DNA from: CAYJPA01 sp964371945
GTDB lineage: Bacteria; Chloroflexota; Chloroflexia; Thermomicrobiales; UBA6265
Assembly (NCBI GenBank): GCA_964371945.1
Contig: CAYJPA010000023.1
Location: 1-64,000 of the forward strand
Length of the DNA stretch: 64,000 nucleotides
Reading direction: 5' to 3'
Position numbers and translations under genes: made by a program. Of this stretch, positions 35,160-44,250 are shown one piece after another. Below the pieces are notes generated by a model, which searched no databases, was not told where the DNA came from, and saw only the letters and a program-made list of their open reading frames with translations. Positions within the stretch are counted from its first letter, which is position 1, and each line of letters begins with the position of its first letter.

Positions 35160-35245
35160 ATGAGTTTCTGCTTGACACAGGTCCGATGACGGCATTTTTC
35201 AATGGGAGACTGCCCGCTGTCGCCTTGGTTGATTGTTGGCTGTAG
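35156..35245 (+). pseudogene. PIN-domain toxin, truncated to its first 29 residues
   Basis: A GTG at 35156 overlaps the upstream stop and opens NEFLLDTGPMTAFFNGRL then PAVALVDCWL before TAG 35243-35245. FLLDTGP with the first catalytic Asp is the classic VapC/PIN N-terminus (about 130 residues when whole), and AVALVDxWL continues the family pattern. The frame ends where a REP-like palindrome begins (about 35241), and no PIN sequence is visible beyond it, so the toxin was probably cut by insertion of the element or a deletion next to it. Confidence 0.6.
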
Positions 35246-35305
35246 CAGGTCGGCGCTTCGCGCCTACCGCGGGAGGGCACAGGTCCATCCCCTACGGTAA
35301 CATCG
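35241..35305. repeat. REP-like palindromic element
   Basis: Opens with a compact hairpin (GGCGC-TTC-GCGCC), then TACCGCGGGA...TCCCCTACGGTA, whose outer TACCG/CGGTA ends and CCCCTACGG match the element at 10941-10976; CCCCTACG also ends the larger repeat at 64-160. It lies directly against the truncated PIN toxin frame. Confidence 0.5.
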
Positions 35306-35401
35306 GTATCACTTACCATCATCTTTGTATGAAATCCATCCACGGGCTCCCGCTCCGAGCGATTTGGCCGAAGCACATTCTGGCAATTCAATACGGAGTT
35401 G

Positions 35402-35959
35402 TTATGTCTCGTAGCCGCCGATGTCGAGGAGCCAGGCGATGGCGGCGCGGGTTTGGGCAATGCGCAGATTGAGCACGGTTCGGGTGAAGGCTCGGTCCGA
35501 TTCGGAGTTGTCAGAAGCGTCGACGGCGGCGATCTGTTCGATCAAGGAACCCTCCCAGCCGCGGCATGATTCAAGCTGACCGGCGATCAGCTCCCTGGTG
35601 AGACACTCGTCGGAGCGACGGGCGAAATAGAGTTTGACCAGAAATTCGAGCCGAATTTCTCGCGTGTGGCGAACCGGTTCGGCCAGCCAGCGCTGCAATT
35701 CGGAGCGGCCGGAGTCGGTAAGGTGGTAGACCTGGCGCGCGGGGCGGGAAGTTTGCTGCTCAACGCTCGATTTGACCCAACCGCTCTTTTCCATCTTTTT
35801 CAGGTGGTGGTAGAGCATACCGGGCTCAAGATGGAGCACACCGGCAAGCGGTTGCCCTTCCATGAAATTGCGGGCAAGGTCGTAGCCGTGCCCAGATCCG
35901 TCGTCGAGATCGAGCAGTCCCAATATCGCGTGTTCGGCCGGCATCACTGATGGGGGCAT
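35402..35959 (-). CDS. PadR family transcriptional regulator
   Basis: A 185-residue PadR regulator. The winged-helix domain contains HAILGLLDLDDGSGHGYDLAR and GMLYHHLKKMEKSGWVKSS, then the wing (RPARQVYHLTDSG) and a C-terminal dimerisation domain (VRHTREIRLEFLVKLYFARR onward) of the Vir-like type. ATG 35959 with CCGGAG upstream. No transporter or phenolic-acid gene is next to it, so the target is unclear; the divergent CBS-domain gene starts 134 bp away and could share its operator. Confidence 0.88.
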   Translation of the reverse strand: MPPSVMPAEHAILGLLDLDDGSGHGYDLARNFMEGQPLAGVLHLEPGMLYHHLKKMEKSGWVKSSVEQQTSRPARQVYHLTDSGRSELQRWLAEPVRHTREIRLEFLVKLYFARRSDECLTRELIAGQLESCRGWEGSLIEQIAAVDASDNSESDRAFTRTVLNLRIAQTRAAIAWLLDIGGYET

Positions 35960-36093
35960 GGCTCTCCGGAATCGCGACGTCACGATTGCCCATGGTGAGT
36001 GTATCCAATTCGGGTTCGAATGCACCGACGATTACACTCTTGAGCTGACGACGCCGCGCGGGCCACGCTCAATTCGAATTCAAGAGGAAGACC

Positions 36094-36474
36094 ATGGCGA
36101 GCTCCAATCTAGCGCCGATCACGGCAGGCGAGCTAATGACACGAGCGGTGATAACCGCGACTCCAACAATGCCGCCGGAGGAGCTCGCACGCCTGTTGCT
36201 TGTGAACGCCATCGGCGGGGTACCCGTGGTCGACGAAACCGGTTCCCTGGTGGGCATGGTTAGTGGATACGATGTAATCAGCAAAACCGGCACGACCACG
36301 GGCGAGATCATGAGTCGAGGCGTCGTTTCAGTGACCGAGACCTCTGGTGTCGAAGAGATCGTCAGTTTGATGGGACTCCACGGCATCCGGCGCGTTCCGG
36401 TCTGTAACGACGGACACTTGGTGGGGATCATCAGCCGTTCTGATCTGCTTCGTCATTACGCTCGCGGACGGTAG
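36094..36474 (+). CDS. CBS domain-pair protein
   Basis: A 126-residue Bateman module with two CBS motifs: GELMTRAVITATPTMPPEELA to VSGYDVIS, and GEIMSRGVVSVTETSGVEEI to IISRSDLLRHY. Such stand-alone pairs bind adenine nucleotides and act as energy or nucleotide sensors. AAGAGGAAG precedes the ATG. The first CBS is slightly shortened between its two halves. No partner enzyme is adjacent. Confidence 0.9.
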   Translation: MASSNLAPITAGELMTRAVITATPTMPPEELARLLLVNAIGGVPVVDETGSLVGMVSGYDVISKTGTTTGEIMSRGVVSVTETSGVEEIVSLMGLHGIRRVPVCNDGHLVGIISRSDLLRHYARGR

Positions 36475-36505
36475 TACGGACGCTTCGCACGGCAGGTCGA
36501 ATCAT

Positions 36506-36534
36506 TTGGACCATTGGCGTTGCATAGCTATGAT
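36506..36534 (+). promoter_or_regulatory. sigma-70-type promoter
   Basis: TTGGAC (36506-36511) and TATGAT (36529-36534) are spaced 17 bp apart, 58 bp upstream of the winged-helix gene start at 36593. The -10 matches the consensus at five of six positions. Confidence 0.55.
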
Positions 36535-36592
36535 ACGATGTAGCCGTAAAGCGCTGGCGGGGCGTGTACGTTGACGGTGAACGGGCGGGGCT

Positions 36593-37207
36593 GTGAGCGA
36601 AATACTCGCGGAACTCTTTTCCTCGAAGGTTCGTGCTGCAGTGCTTGGGCAGATGTTGCCACGCGCGCATATCGGTTTTTCATTGACCGAGCTTTCCCGA
36701 ATCCTGGACCTACCGATCAGCAGCTTGCAGCACGAGTGCTACAAGCTCGAGCGGGTGGGCGTGATCAAGGGGCGGCGCGAGGGCAACTCGCGACGTTACC
36801 GCGTTAATGCAAGTTGCGAGGTGCTGCGGGAGCTGACCGCGCTCGTGGTCAAAGGAATCGGCCAGCAGGAAGCGCTTAGCGCCGCGTTGGAAGACATTCC
36901 GGGACTGGAGGCCGCCTTCCTGGCGCGCGTGCTTCCACTCGATTCCCAGTCCGATACGGATCAGGCCAGCGCGGGACCAATTCCGCTGGTGTTGATCGGT
37001 GAAGTTTCACTTGAGGCCATTGATGCCGCTCAGGAACGGGTCGCATCCATTCTTGGTCTGCCGATGAATCGGATCGAAGCGGTTTTCTATCTTCCAAGCG
37101 ACTGGCGGAACCGACTAGATCAGCAGTCTCAGTACGCGGTCTGGCTCATTTCCGGTCCTCGCAGCAACCTGCTTGGCGACCCACTCGAAGCCGGTCGCAA
37201 GGCATAA
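36593..37207 (+). CDS. winged-helix protein with nucleotidyltransferase-like C-terminus
   Basis: A 204-residue protein. Residues 1-85 are an ArsR/MarR-like winged helix (LAELFSSKVRAAVLGQML, SLTELSRILDLPISSLQHE and the wing NSRRYRVN). The C-terminal part (about 100-195: ALEDIPGLEAAFLARVL to IPLVLIGEVSLEAIDAA) follows the layout of the MNT-type nucleotidyltransferase domain that fuses to such helices, but the G-S-x(n)-D-x-D catalytic pattern is not visible, so it is probably degenerate. GTG start with GGGCGGGG upstream. It probably regulates neighbouring genes, including the PRC and GTPase genes downstream. Confidence 0.7.
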   Translation: MSEILAELFSSKVRAAVLGQMLPRAHIGFSLTELSRILDLPISSLQHECYKLERVGVIKGRREGNSRRYRVNASCEVLRELTALVVKGIGQQEALSAALEDIPGLEAAFLARVLPLDSQSDTDQASAGPIPLVLIGEVSLEAIDAAQERVASILGLPMNRIEAVFYLPSDWRNRLDQQSQYAVWLISGPRSNLLGDPLEAGRKA

Positions 37208-37320
37208 CCACCGTCAACTGCAGATCGCGAATGTCCGTTCGTCCCGGCCTTTTGCAAGGCGTCTGCATACCTTTTCCTATCGCCCATCTGTCAATCGAGC
37301 TTTGAGCCCGCTGGCGACCG

Positions 37321-37539
37321 GTGAATCGAGGTCGTCTCTTGGACCGCACGGTTGGACAATGGATTTTTGCCATAGGCAAAGAGGTTTTCGGGTCGGAAGG
37401 CGACAAGGTCGGGAAGATCGTCGCCGTCCATCCAACTTTCATCGTGGTGGAGAAGGACTTTTTCTTTCCGATGGACTATTTCATCCCGATGGAAGCGAGC
37501 TCAGCATCCGAACCGCAATTCCCGGTCCACCGTGTTTGA
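37321..37539 (+). CDS. PRC-barrel/DUF2171-like small protein
   Basis: A 72-residue protein whose core GKEVFGSEGDKVGKIVAVHP and FIVVEKDFFFPMDYFIP match the DUF2171/PRC-barrel pattern, a small beta-barrel seen in stress-related proteins. The start is uncertain: GTG 37321, or TTG 37339 preceded by GAGGT. It lies between the winged-helix gene and the dynamin-like GTPase, all on one strand. Confidence 0.7.
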   Translation: MNRGRLLDRTVGQWIFAIGKEVFGSEGDKVGKIVAVHPTFIVVEKDFFFPMDYFIPMEASSASEPQFPVHRV

Positions 37540-37673
37540 TTCCGCGTCGACGATTATGCTTTGTATTGGTTGAGTCGCCCGGCGGAAAGGCCGGTTTCGC
37601 CTAACTCACCGTTGACGGCAGGTCGTTGAGTCGACGAAGAATAAGCGCTCTGCCGGAAGGAGCACACGAGCAC

Positions 37674-39575
37674 ATGGTGCGAGACATCTTCAGATTGCGG
37701 CGGCGAGATCGCCGCGACGGCGATGCGATCCTCAATCAACAGCAACACGAGCTGTTGACCGAAGAGCTTGCCGTGTTGGAGCGTCTCTCGGCGATCCTCG
37801 ACGCATACCCGGCGACTGACGAAGACAAGAACGCGATCACCGATGCCGCGGAGCAACTGACCTCGCTCTTCTTGCTCGTCATCGTGGGCGAGTTCAACGC
37901 CGGCAAGTCGGCGTTCATCAATGCATTGACCGGCGGCCCGATCATGCCGGAAGGCGTCACGCCGACGACCTCGGTCATCAACTTGCTGCACTATGGCGAC
38001 ACGATTACCGAACAGATGCTGCCGAATGGGATCATCGAACGGACATTCCCGGCGGCCTTCCTCGACGAAATCACCGTGGTCGATACGCCAGGCACCAACG
38101 CGATCATTCGCGAGCACGAAGCGCTCACTCAGAAATTCGTGCCGCGCTCGGACCTTGTTCTCTTCGTCACCTCCGCCGATCGCCCGTTCACCGAGAGCGA
38201 ACGATTGTTCATGGCGTCGATTCGGGAGTGGGGCAAGAAAATCACGGTCATCATCAACAAAATCGATACCATCAAATCCGAAGAGGATATTCAGAAGATC
38301 GCCGAGTTCGTGCAAGAGAACATCGAGCGATTGCTCGGGTTCCGGCCCGAGATCTTCCCCGTGTCGGCTTTACTGGCACAACAGTCGAAGACCCTGGGCG
38401 ATCGTAATCCATCCGAGCGCGATCGGCTGTGGGTCCAGAGCCGGTTCGGGTCCCTGGAAACGTACATTCTGGAAACGCTCGACGAAGAGGGACGAATCAG
38501 ACTGAAGCTACTCAGTCCATTGGGTATTGGGACTCACCTCGCCGATCGCTATCTCAGGGCCACAGCGGACCGGCTAACCATCCTGCAGGACGACGTCACC
38601 ACGATCCAAAACATCGACCGCCAGCTCCTCCTTTATCAAGAGGATATGCGCCGTCAGTTTGCTTATCACCTGACCCGAATCGAGAACATCATCGGGAAGA
38701 TGAACGCCCGCGGCGACGAGTTCTTCGAAGAGACGATCCGGCTCGGACGGATCTTCGATCTCCTCAATTCCGACAAGATCAGACTCGATTTTGAGAAGAA
38801 GGTGGTCGGGGACACCGAAAAACAGATCGACACCACGATCGACGAATTGATCGACTGGATGGTCGAACAAGATCTCCGCACCTGGGAAGCGGTCAATGAT
38901 TATATCGACCGTCGACGGCTCTCCAAATACGAGGAGGAGATGATCGGCGAGGTCGGTGGACAGTTCAGGTACGATCGCAGGGCGTTGCTCGAATCCGTGT
39001 CGAATCGCGCGCATGAAGAGGTCGATCGCTACGACCATCAGCAAGCGGCGCAGGATCTTTCGCAGTCGGTTCGGAGCGCCGTGGCGCAGGTCGCGGTGGC
39101 TGAGGCCGGCGCGGTCGGTCTGGGGGCATTGATCGTTGCGGCCGCAAGCACCGTGGCAGTCGACATCACCGGAATCCTGGCCGCGAGTCTCGTTGCCGGA
39201 CTAGGACTATTCATCCTGCCGCGAAAACGGCGGCAGGCGCGCGCGGAATTCCGCCGCCGTTCTGATGAGCTCGAGCGACGACTGGCCGAAGTGATGAGCG
39301 AGCAGTTCGAGCATGAGCTCGCGCGCTCGGTCAGCCGAATTGAAGACGCGATCGCGCCGTATACACGCTTTGTTCGCGATCAGCAAACGAAGTTCCTGAG
39401 CATCGAGGAATCGTTGAAGGCCGTCCAAAGCGATCTGGGACGATTGCGGCAACGCGTCGGGGATCCAGACACGATGCTCTCCGCGGGCGCGATTCGGGCC
39501 GGAATCGAGTCACCGCCGAGACGCGCGGAACTGTCGCCGGCATCGACCATTTCGGGGAGCAGCAACGGTCAATAA
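37674..39575 (+). CDS. dynamin-like GTPase
   Basis: A 633-residue dynamin-superfamily GTPase. G1 is GEFNAGKS (about 72-79), G2 the threonine in GVTPTTS, G3 DTPG and G4 NKID. Long coiled-coil regions (middle and GED-like parts, about 240-440 and 530-600) flank a strongly hydrophobic segment (AVAEAGAVGLGALIVAAAST and VDITGILAASLVAGLGLFIL, about 475-520), the paddle or membrane-anchor region in bacterial dynamin-like proteins. Role: membrane remodelling or surveillance by analogy. ATG 37674 is preferred, with AAGGAG 12 bases upstream; a TTG at 37626 would add 16 residues. Confidence 0.88.
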   Translation: MVRDIFRLRRRDRRDGDAILNQQQHELLTEELAVLERLSAILDAYPATDEDKNAITDAAEQLTSLFLLVIVGEFNAGKSAFINALTGGPIMPEGVTPTTSVINLLHYGDTITEQMLPNGIIERTFPAAFLDEITVVDTPGTNAIIREHEALTQKFVPRSDLVLFVTSADRPFTESERLFMASIREWGKKITVIINKIDTIKSEEDIQKIAEFVQENIERLLGFRPEIFPVSALLAQQSKTLGDRNPSERDRLWVQSRFGSLETYILETLDEEGRIRLKLLSPLGIGTHLADRYLRATADRLTILQDDVTTIQNIDRQLLLYQEDMRRQFAYHLTRIENIIGKMNARGDEFFEETIRLGRIFDLLNSDKIRLDFEKKVVGDTEKQIDTTIDELIDWMVEQDLRTWEAVNDYIDRRRLSKYEEEMIGEVGGQFRYDRRALLESVSNRAHEEVDRYDHQQAAQDLSQSVRSAVAQVAVAEAGAVGLGALIVAAASTVAVDITGILAASLVAGLGLFILPRKRRQARAEFRRRSDELERRLAEVMSEQFEHELARSVSRIEDAIAPYTRFVRDQQTKFLSIEESLKAVQSDLGRLRQRVGDPDTMLSAGAIRAGIESPPRRAELSPASTISGSSNGQ

Positions 39576-40594
39576 ACTGCGAGCTCGCGTCAGACAATAC
39601 CGCGCCGGCCGCTCCCGAAATCATCGCCGCAATCGAAGAAGCCAATCGGGGAAACGTGCTCTCGTCCGGGGAGGACCCGTGGACCGATCGCCCGCGTGCG
39701 GTCGTAACCGGCCCATTCGAGGTTCCGCATCCGGTCGGGGTCGTGCCGATTCTCAGCGGCAAGCTGGCGAATCATCTCTCGATGGCATCGATCACCGAGC
39801 ATGGCGGTCTTATCTTCTGCCACGAGCATGCGCACATTTTGATCGACGAAAACGACGGACCAGCCTACATCACTCGCTGCCGGATGGTCGGACTGCCCGG
39901 AGACGGCGACCAAATCGCGCCCGAAACGCTTCGAGCGGCAATCGAACGTGAATCGCCCCTGCCCCCTGGCAGCGCGTTCAGCCTGACGACCGCGACCGAA
40001 GCGGGCACGATCTACGGCCTCGAGCAGATGCGCGCGCCGGCTGCCATCTCGCACGAGGCAAGAACGCTGGTTCGTCTCGGCGGCGCGCGCTTTTCGAATG
40101 CCGCGGGGGCGCTTGGATGCAGCCTGGCCGACATCACCTGGCGCGCGGGCGTCGACATCTTCTCCCTTGGGGCAACGAAGAATGGCGGGCTGCCGGCTGA
40201 AGCGGTCGTGGCGTTCGATCCCGCGGTCACGGAACGGCCTATCCGAAAGCAGGCGCTGCTGGGTCACCACCCGTCAAAGACGCGGTTTCTTTCCGCGCAG
40301 CTGCTGGCCTGGATCGAGAGCGACGGCTGGCGGAAACGCGCCGGGCACGCGAACGCGGCCGCACAACGGCTGGCAGCCGGTTTGCGAACGATTCCTGGAG
40401 TGAAGATCGTGAAACCGGTCGAAGTCAATCTGATCTTTGTCGAACTGCCGGATGAGGTGAAGAGAAGGCTTGATAGGGCCGGATACTTCGTCTACCAGTT
40501 GCCGATGTTTGGCGAAGGGGTGGTTCGCTTCGCGGCGAGTTGGGCGACGACGGACGGCTCGATCGACCGGCTCGTGGCGAACCTCCAGGGGTAG
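39572..40594 (+). pseudogene. threonine aldolase homologue, probably non-functional
   Basis: A fold-type I PLP protein matching low-specificity L-threonine aldolase: NCELASDNTAPAAPEI at the start, then CHEHAHILIDE, LTTATEAGTIY, GCSLADITWRAGVDIFSLGA and PLP lysine in GATKNGGLPAEAVV. Three oddities: the conserved N-terminus begins with ATA (39572), the first ATG/GTG-type codon being GTG 39656, past the SDN motif; the phosphate-binding SGTAAN is SGKLAN; and the conserved DGARF aspartate that contacts the PLP ring nitrogen is glycine (GGARF). Either a decaying gene or a diverged function. The ATA overlaps the GTPase stop. Confidence 0.55.
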
Positions 40595-40598
40595 GCTC

Positions 40599-41309
40599 CT
40601 ACGCGGGCTCCTCGCCGACGTGGACTGCGGCCGCCAGCGGCCGGCCAACGATGTGCTCGACGCCGTCGACCTCAATTCGAATCGGTCCCTCGAACGGCAG
40701 TCGTTCCAGCACAGCGACGGTGGCGCCCGGGAAGAGTCCGAGTCCGCCCAGGTAGCGGAGCTGCTCGGGATCGCGATCGGAAACGCGCGTTACCAGTTTG
40801 CGGTCCCCGGGCTCGAGATCGAGCAAACGAACCACGGAGACGTGATCGATCGTGCCTTCGCGGCTCGGAATCGGATCGCCATGGGGATCGTGCGTCGGGA
40901 AGCCGAGCGCGGAATCCATCCTTTCCTCCAACTCTTCGGAGAGATGGTGCTCCAGGCGTTCCGCTTCGTCGTGGACTTGATCCCAGGGCATACCGAGCGT
41001 CTCTGACAAGTAGAGCTCGAGCAGGCGATGGTGGCGCAACACTTCGAGCGCGATCTTGGTTCCGGCTTCGGTTAGCTCAACGCCGCGATACCGGGAATGA
41101 CGCAAAAGGCGGAGCTCGTGGAGTCGTTTGACCATGTTTGTGACCGACGGGCCGGTCACTCCCAGTTCATCCGCCAATCGTTGGGTTGTCACCTGCGCGC
41201 CGCTATCCCGAAGACGGTAGACCGCTTTCAGATAATCCTCCATCGCATGCGTCACCCTCGGTTGATCCGAGGGCTGAGATTCACTTGGCATTTGACTGCG
41301 TTGCGGCAC
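40599..41309 (-). CDS. DtxR/MntR family metal-dependent regulator
   Basis: A 236-residue DtxR-family repressor. The N-terminal winged helix is at about 22-85 (AMEDYLKAVYRL, TTQRLADELGVTGPSVTNMV), the dimerisation/metal-binding domain at about 90-150 (HHRLLELYLSETLGMPWDQVHDEAERLEHHLSEELEERM, read in parts, with the conserved H and E ligands), and a C-terminal FeoA/SH3-like domain at about 155-230. It would sense Fe2+ or Mn2+. DtxR-box-like palindromes occur elsewhere in this window at 50860-50878 and 57936-57954. The GTG start at 41309 has AGGT upstream; ATG 41291 is an alternative. Confidence 0.88.
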   Translation of the reverse strand: MPQRSQMPSESQPSDQPRVTHAMEDYLKAVYRLRDSGAQVTTQRLADELGVTGPSVTNMVKRLHELRLLRHSRYRGVELTEAGTKIALEVLRHHRLLELYLSETLGMPWDQVHDEAERLEHHLSEELEERMDSALGFPTHDPHGDPIPSREGTIDHVSVVRLLDLEPGDRKLVTRVSDRDPEQLRYLGGLGLFPGATVAVLERLPFEGPIRIEVDGVEHIVGRPLAAAVHVGEEPA

Positions 41310-41586
41310 GATTTCACTGACCTGGGCAATTGCCCGCTGTTTGCTTCAGCCTCGCTGATTGGCTCGACCGTCGAAATTCGTGGCCGATTGGAGCACGTTG
41401 GACGAATCGTCATTGCCAGCGACAAGCCCTGTCAAGCAACGTCAGGTTCGGTTTTGCCCGATTATGTCTAAACACCTGAGCTTTTGAACGCTTCGCACGT
41501 TGAGCTGGATCGCCTGATCCGCGACAATTCAGCGATTTTCGATCGCGAAGGCACTGTCTTCGATAGGCTTTGGAGCACCGTACCCG

Positions 41587-42321
41587 ATGTCAGAACAGGA
41601 AATACACGTCTCCCCCGGCGCGACGCCAAAGAAAATAGCCGTCATGATGGCGCATCCCGACGATCCGGATTTCAGTTGCGCCGGCACGTGCGCGAAGTGG
41701 GCGGCGGAGGGTCACCACATTACGTACGTCGTCATCACCAACGGAGACAAAGGAAGCGACGACCGCGGTATTCCAAGCGATCAACTGGTTGTGATCCGTG
41801 AAGCTGAGCAGCTCGCGGCAGCCAAGATACTCGGCGTGCAGGATTGCGTGTTCATGCGGCAACCGGACGGAATGCTCGTACCGAATCTCGAGCTCCGGCG
41901 CGAGCTGGTTCGCGTGATCCGCCGGATCAAGCCTGACATCGTGATTTGTCCGGACCCAACGATCTGGTTTGTCGCCCGCGAGTACATCAACCATCCTGAT
42001 CACCGGGCGGCTGGGCAGGCGGTACTCGAGGCGGTCTTCCCGGCGGCGCGAAATCACCGGGTGTTCCCGGAGCTCCTCGACGAGGGGTTGGAGCCGCACC
42101 GGGTAGAGGAGATTTACGTCTCGGGATCCCCGGAGTCGGATGTCTTCGTCGACATTACGCCGTACATGGATCTCAAGATTGAAGCGTTGCGAGCGCATGT
42201 CAGCCAGATGGGCGATTGGGATCCGAGCGAGCCGATTCGAGAATGGAACAGCGCCGACGGCAAGAAGGCCAATCCTCCGGTGCAGTATGCCGAGGACTTT
42301 CGCTATTTCAAGCTGGATTGA
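41587..42321 (+). CDS. PIG-L/LmbE family deacetylase
   Basis: A 244-residue zinc-dependent N-deacetylase. The signature MMAHPDDPDFSCAGT supplies zinc-binding His and Asp and the catalytic Asp; the second site is INHPDHRAAGQAV. This family deacetylates N-acetylglucosamine-type substrates (for example in mycothiol, bacillithiol or GPI precursors). The neighbouring DinB and GNAT genes elsewhere are compatible with a low-molecular-weight thiol pathway, but no complete pathway is present here. TGGAG lies upstream of ATG 41587. Confidence 0.88.
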   Translation: MSEQEIHVSPGATPKKIAVMMAHPDDPDFSCAGTCAKWAAEGHHITYVVITNGDKGSDDRGIPSDQLVVIREAEQLAAAKILGVQDCVFMRQPDGMLVPNLELRRELVRVIRRIKPDIVICPDPTIWFVAREYINHPDHRAAGQAVLEAVFPAARNHRVFPELLDEGLEPHRVEEIYVSGSPESDVFVDITPYMDLKIEALRAHVSQMGDWDPSEPIREWNSADGKKANPPVQYAEDFRYFKLD

Positions 42322-42372
42322 CGCGATCAGGCGCTCTACGTCCTGTGTTGAGTCCATTCTCCGGAATGGCTA

Positions 42373-42401
42373 TTGGTTGCGATTTGGCGCTGTGCCATAA
42401 T
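42373..42401 (+). promoter_or_regulatory. candidate promoter for ilvE
   Basis: TTGGTT (42373-42378), a 17-bp spacer and CATAAT (42396-42401) lie 110 bp ahead of the ilvE start. Moderate match to the sigma-70 consensus. Confidence 0.35.
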
Positions 42402-42511
42402 CCGGCCGTGATCCTCGCTTGACAGTCATGCGGTTCCGCGATCGAGCGGACCATGACTCAATCGGTCTGGCCGGTTCAATGGCCGCGACCGTATCGCCAA
42501 AGGGAGCCTCC

Positions 42512-43456
42512 ATGAAATCGCCGATGCTCGAGTACGCGTTCTTCGAAGGCAAGATCGTGCCCTTCTCGGAGGCAAATGTGAGCGTGGGCACGCATGCCCT
42601 GCAGTACGGCACGGGCGCCTTTGCGGGCATTCGTGGCTATCTCGATGCCGACGGCGAGACGATCAACATCTTCCGCTTGAAAGACCATACGGCTCGCATG
42701 CTTAACTCTGCCAAGCTGCTGCGGTCAGAGCTGCCATATGACCGCGACTCGCTGGCTGATGTGATCGTGTCGTTGATGGAGAAAAACGCGCCCACCGGGG
42801 ATACCTACATCCGGCCGTTCATCTACAAACCGGCGGTGCAGTTGACTCCGAGATTGCGAGGGGTTGGGGACGAGCTTGCCGTCTACATGCTGCAACTGGG
42901 CGATTACCTCGATCTGCAACGCGGTCAGAATGTAATTGTCTCCTCCTGGTTCCGAATTCAAGATAATGCGATCCCAAGCCGGGGCAAACTCTCAGGCTCT
43001 TATGTCAACTCCGCGTTCATCAAGGACGAGGCCGAGGAGAAGGGCGCAGACGAGGCGATCGTGCTGAACAATTCCGGCAAAGTCGCTGAAGGCAGCGCAT
43101 GCAACTTGTTCATCGTCCGCAACGGCACCCTGATCACTCCACCGATCACCGCGGACATCCTTGAAGGAATCACGCGCCGGTCAGTGATGCTGTTCGCGGA
43201 AGAGGCCGGCATCCAGGTCGAACAACGCGAGATCGACCGCACCGAGCTCTATATCGCGGATGAGGCGTTTTTCTGCGGCACCGGCGTTCAAATTGCCTGG
43301 ATCGAGAAGATCGACGGCCGCCCGATTGGCAACGCCACCTGCGGTCCGATCACGACGATGATCCGCGACATCTTTTTCAACGTGGTTCGCGGCAAAGACG
43401 CCCGCTACGCCTCGTTCCTGACGCCGGTTCGACGTCCGGTGGCGGTAAGCCGGTAA
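42512..43456 (+). CDS. ilvE: branched-chain amino acid aminotransferase
   Basis: A 314-residue fold-type IV PLP transaminase. THALQYGTGAFAGIRGY is the class IV opening; the PLP lysine is in SGSYVNSAFIKDEAEEKGAD; EGSACNLFIVRNG and TDILEGITRRSVM correspond to later conserved blocks (here ADILEGITR). It transfers amino groups between Leu/Ile/Val and 2-oxoglutarate. The start at 42512 is fixed by AGGGAG six bases upstream; the longer frame begins far upstream without a site. Monocistronic. Confidence 0.92.
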   Translation: MKSPMLEYAFFEGKIVPFSEANVSVGTHALQYGTGAFAGIRGYLDADGETINIFRLKDHTARMLNSAKLLRSELPYDRDSLADVIVSLMEKNAPTGDTYIRPFIYKPAVQLTPRLRGVGDELAVYMLQLGDYLDLQRGQNVIVSSWFRIQDNAIPSRGKLSGSYVNSAFIKDEAEEKGADEAIVLNNSGKVAEGSACNLFIVRNGTLITPPITADILEGITRRSVMLFAEEAGIQVEQREIDRTELYIADEAFFCGTGVQIAWIEKIDGRPIGNATCGPITTMIRDIFFNVVRGKDARYASFLTPVRRPVAVSR

Positions 43457-43596
43457 GGCGATGTTGATGCCGGTTAAGCGTTCATCATGCTGGAGCCGCG
43501 AGCTTAATTCGTGAAGCTTCTCCGAGGCTGATCAATCAACCCGAGCTTACTTGAAGTGCCGGCGATTCCACGCCGTCGGGTCGACTCGGCGACTCC

Positions 43597-44247
43597 TCAC
43601 CCCGCGGCGTGCTTGATTCGTTCTCGGAGCTCTTTTTCATCGAGTTGGCCGATGCGGACGGTGTCGATTTTGCCGTCGGGGCGAATGAAGATGGTGACTG
43701 GATAACTTTCAGGGATGCCGAATGCCTGCTGGATCGGACCGTGGAGCGGGTCGTCGCCGCCTGCATCCCGGCCGGTGATGTAGGTGATGCCGAGGTCTGC
43801 GATGAGCTTGAGTGCGTTCTCTTCGCGATCGCTTTTGAGATCGACCCCCAGGAAGACGACTGGTTCACCCGTCATCCTGGTCTGTTCATAGACATCCTGA
43901 AAAATGGGCATCTCTTCTCTGCACGGCGCGCACCATTCCGCCCAGAAATTGACCACCACAACGGAGCCGAGGAGCTCCGGCAGCCGTATCGTGTTGCCGT
44001 TGAACGTGGTCAGCGTGACATCCGGAACCGGCTTGCCGCTAAACCCGCCGGCGATGACCGGGTCGTCCTGCGAGTCGGAACGCCACCACCAGATCGCGGC
44101 GACGGCGATAAAAATCACAAGCGCGAGACCCAACGGGGAATAGCTTGCGTACTTCCCGTAGCCGATCCGCCCTTCTCCGGCGGTTTCCGGTTGAGAAAGC
44201 GTTGTGGCGGGACGCTCGGGAACGGCTTCTTCAGAATTGTCACTCAC
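43597..44247 (-). CDS. TlpA/ResA-like membrane-anchored thioredoxin
   Basis: A 216-residue protein: cytoplasmic N-terminus, one anchor helix (LGLALVIFIAVAAIWWW), then an AhpC/TSA-type thioredoxin fold with WCAPC in VVNFWAEWCAPCREEMPIF and cis-proline loop PESYPVTIFI. It acts outside the membrane as a reductant, for example in cytochrome c or oxidase maturation. It follows the upstream membrane protein gene by three bases, so the two are co-transcribed. Confidence 0.9.
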   Translation of the reverse strand: MSDNSEEAVPERPATTLSQPETAGEGRIGYGKYASYSPLGLALVIFIAVAAIWWWRSDSQDDPVIAGGFSGKPVPDVTLTTFNGNTIRLPELLGSVVVVNFWAEWCAPCREEMPIFQDVYEQTRMTGEPVVFLGVDLKSDREENALKLIADLGITYITGRDAGGDDPLHGPIQQAFGIPESYPVTIFIRPDGKIDTVRIGQLDEKELRERIKHAAG

Positions 44248-44250
44248 GAC

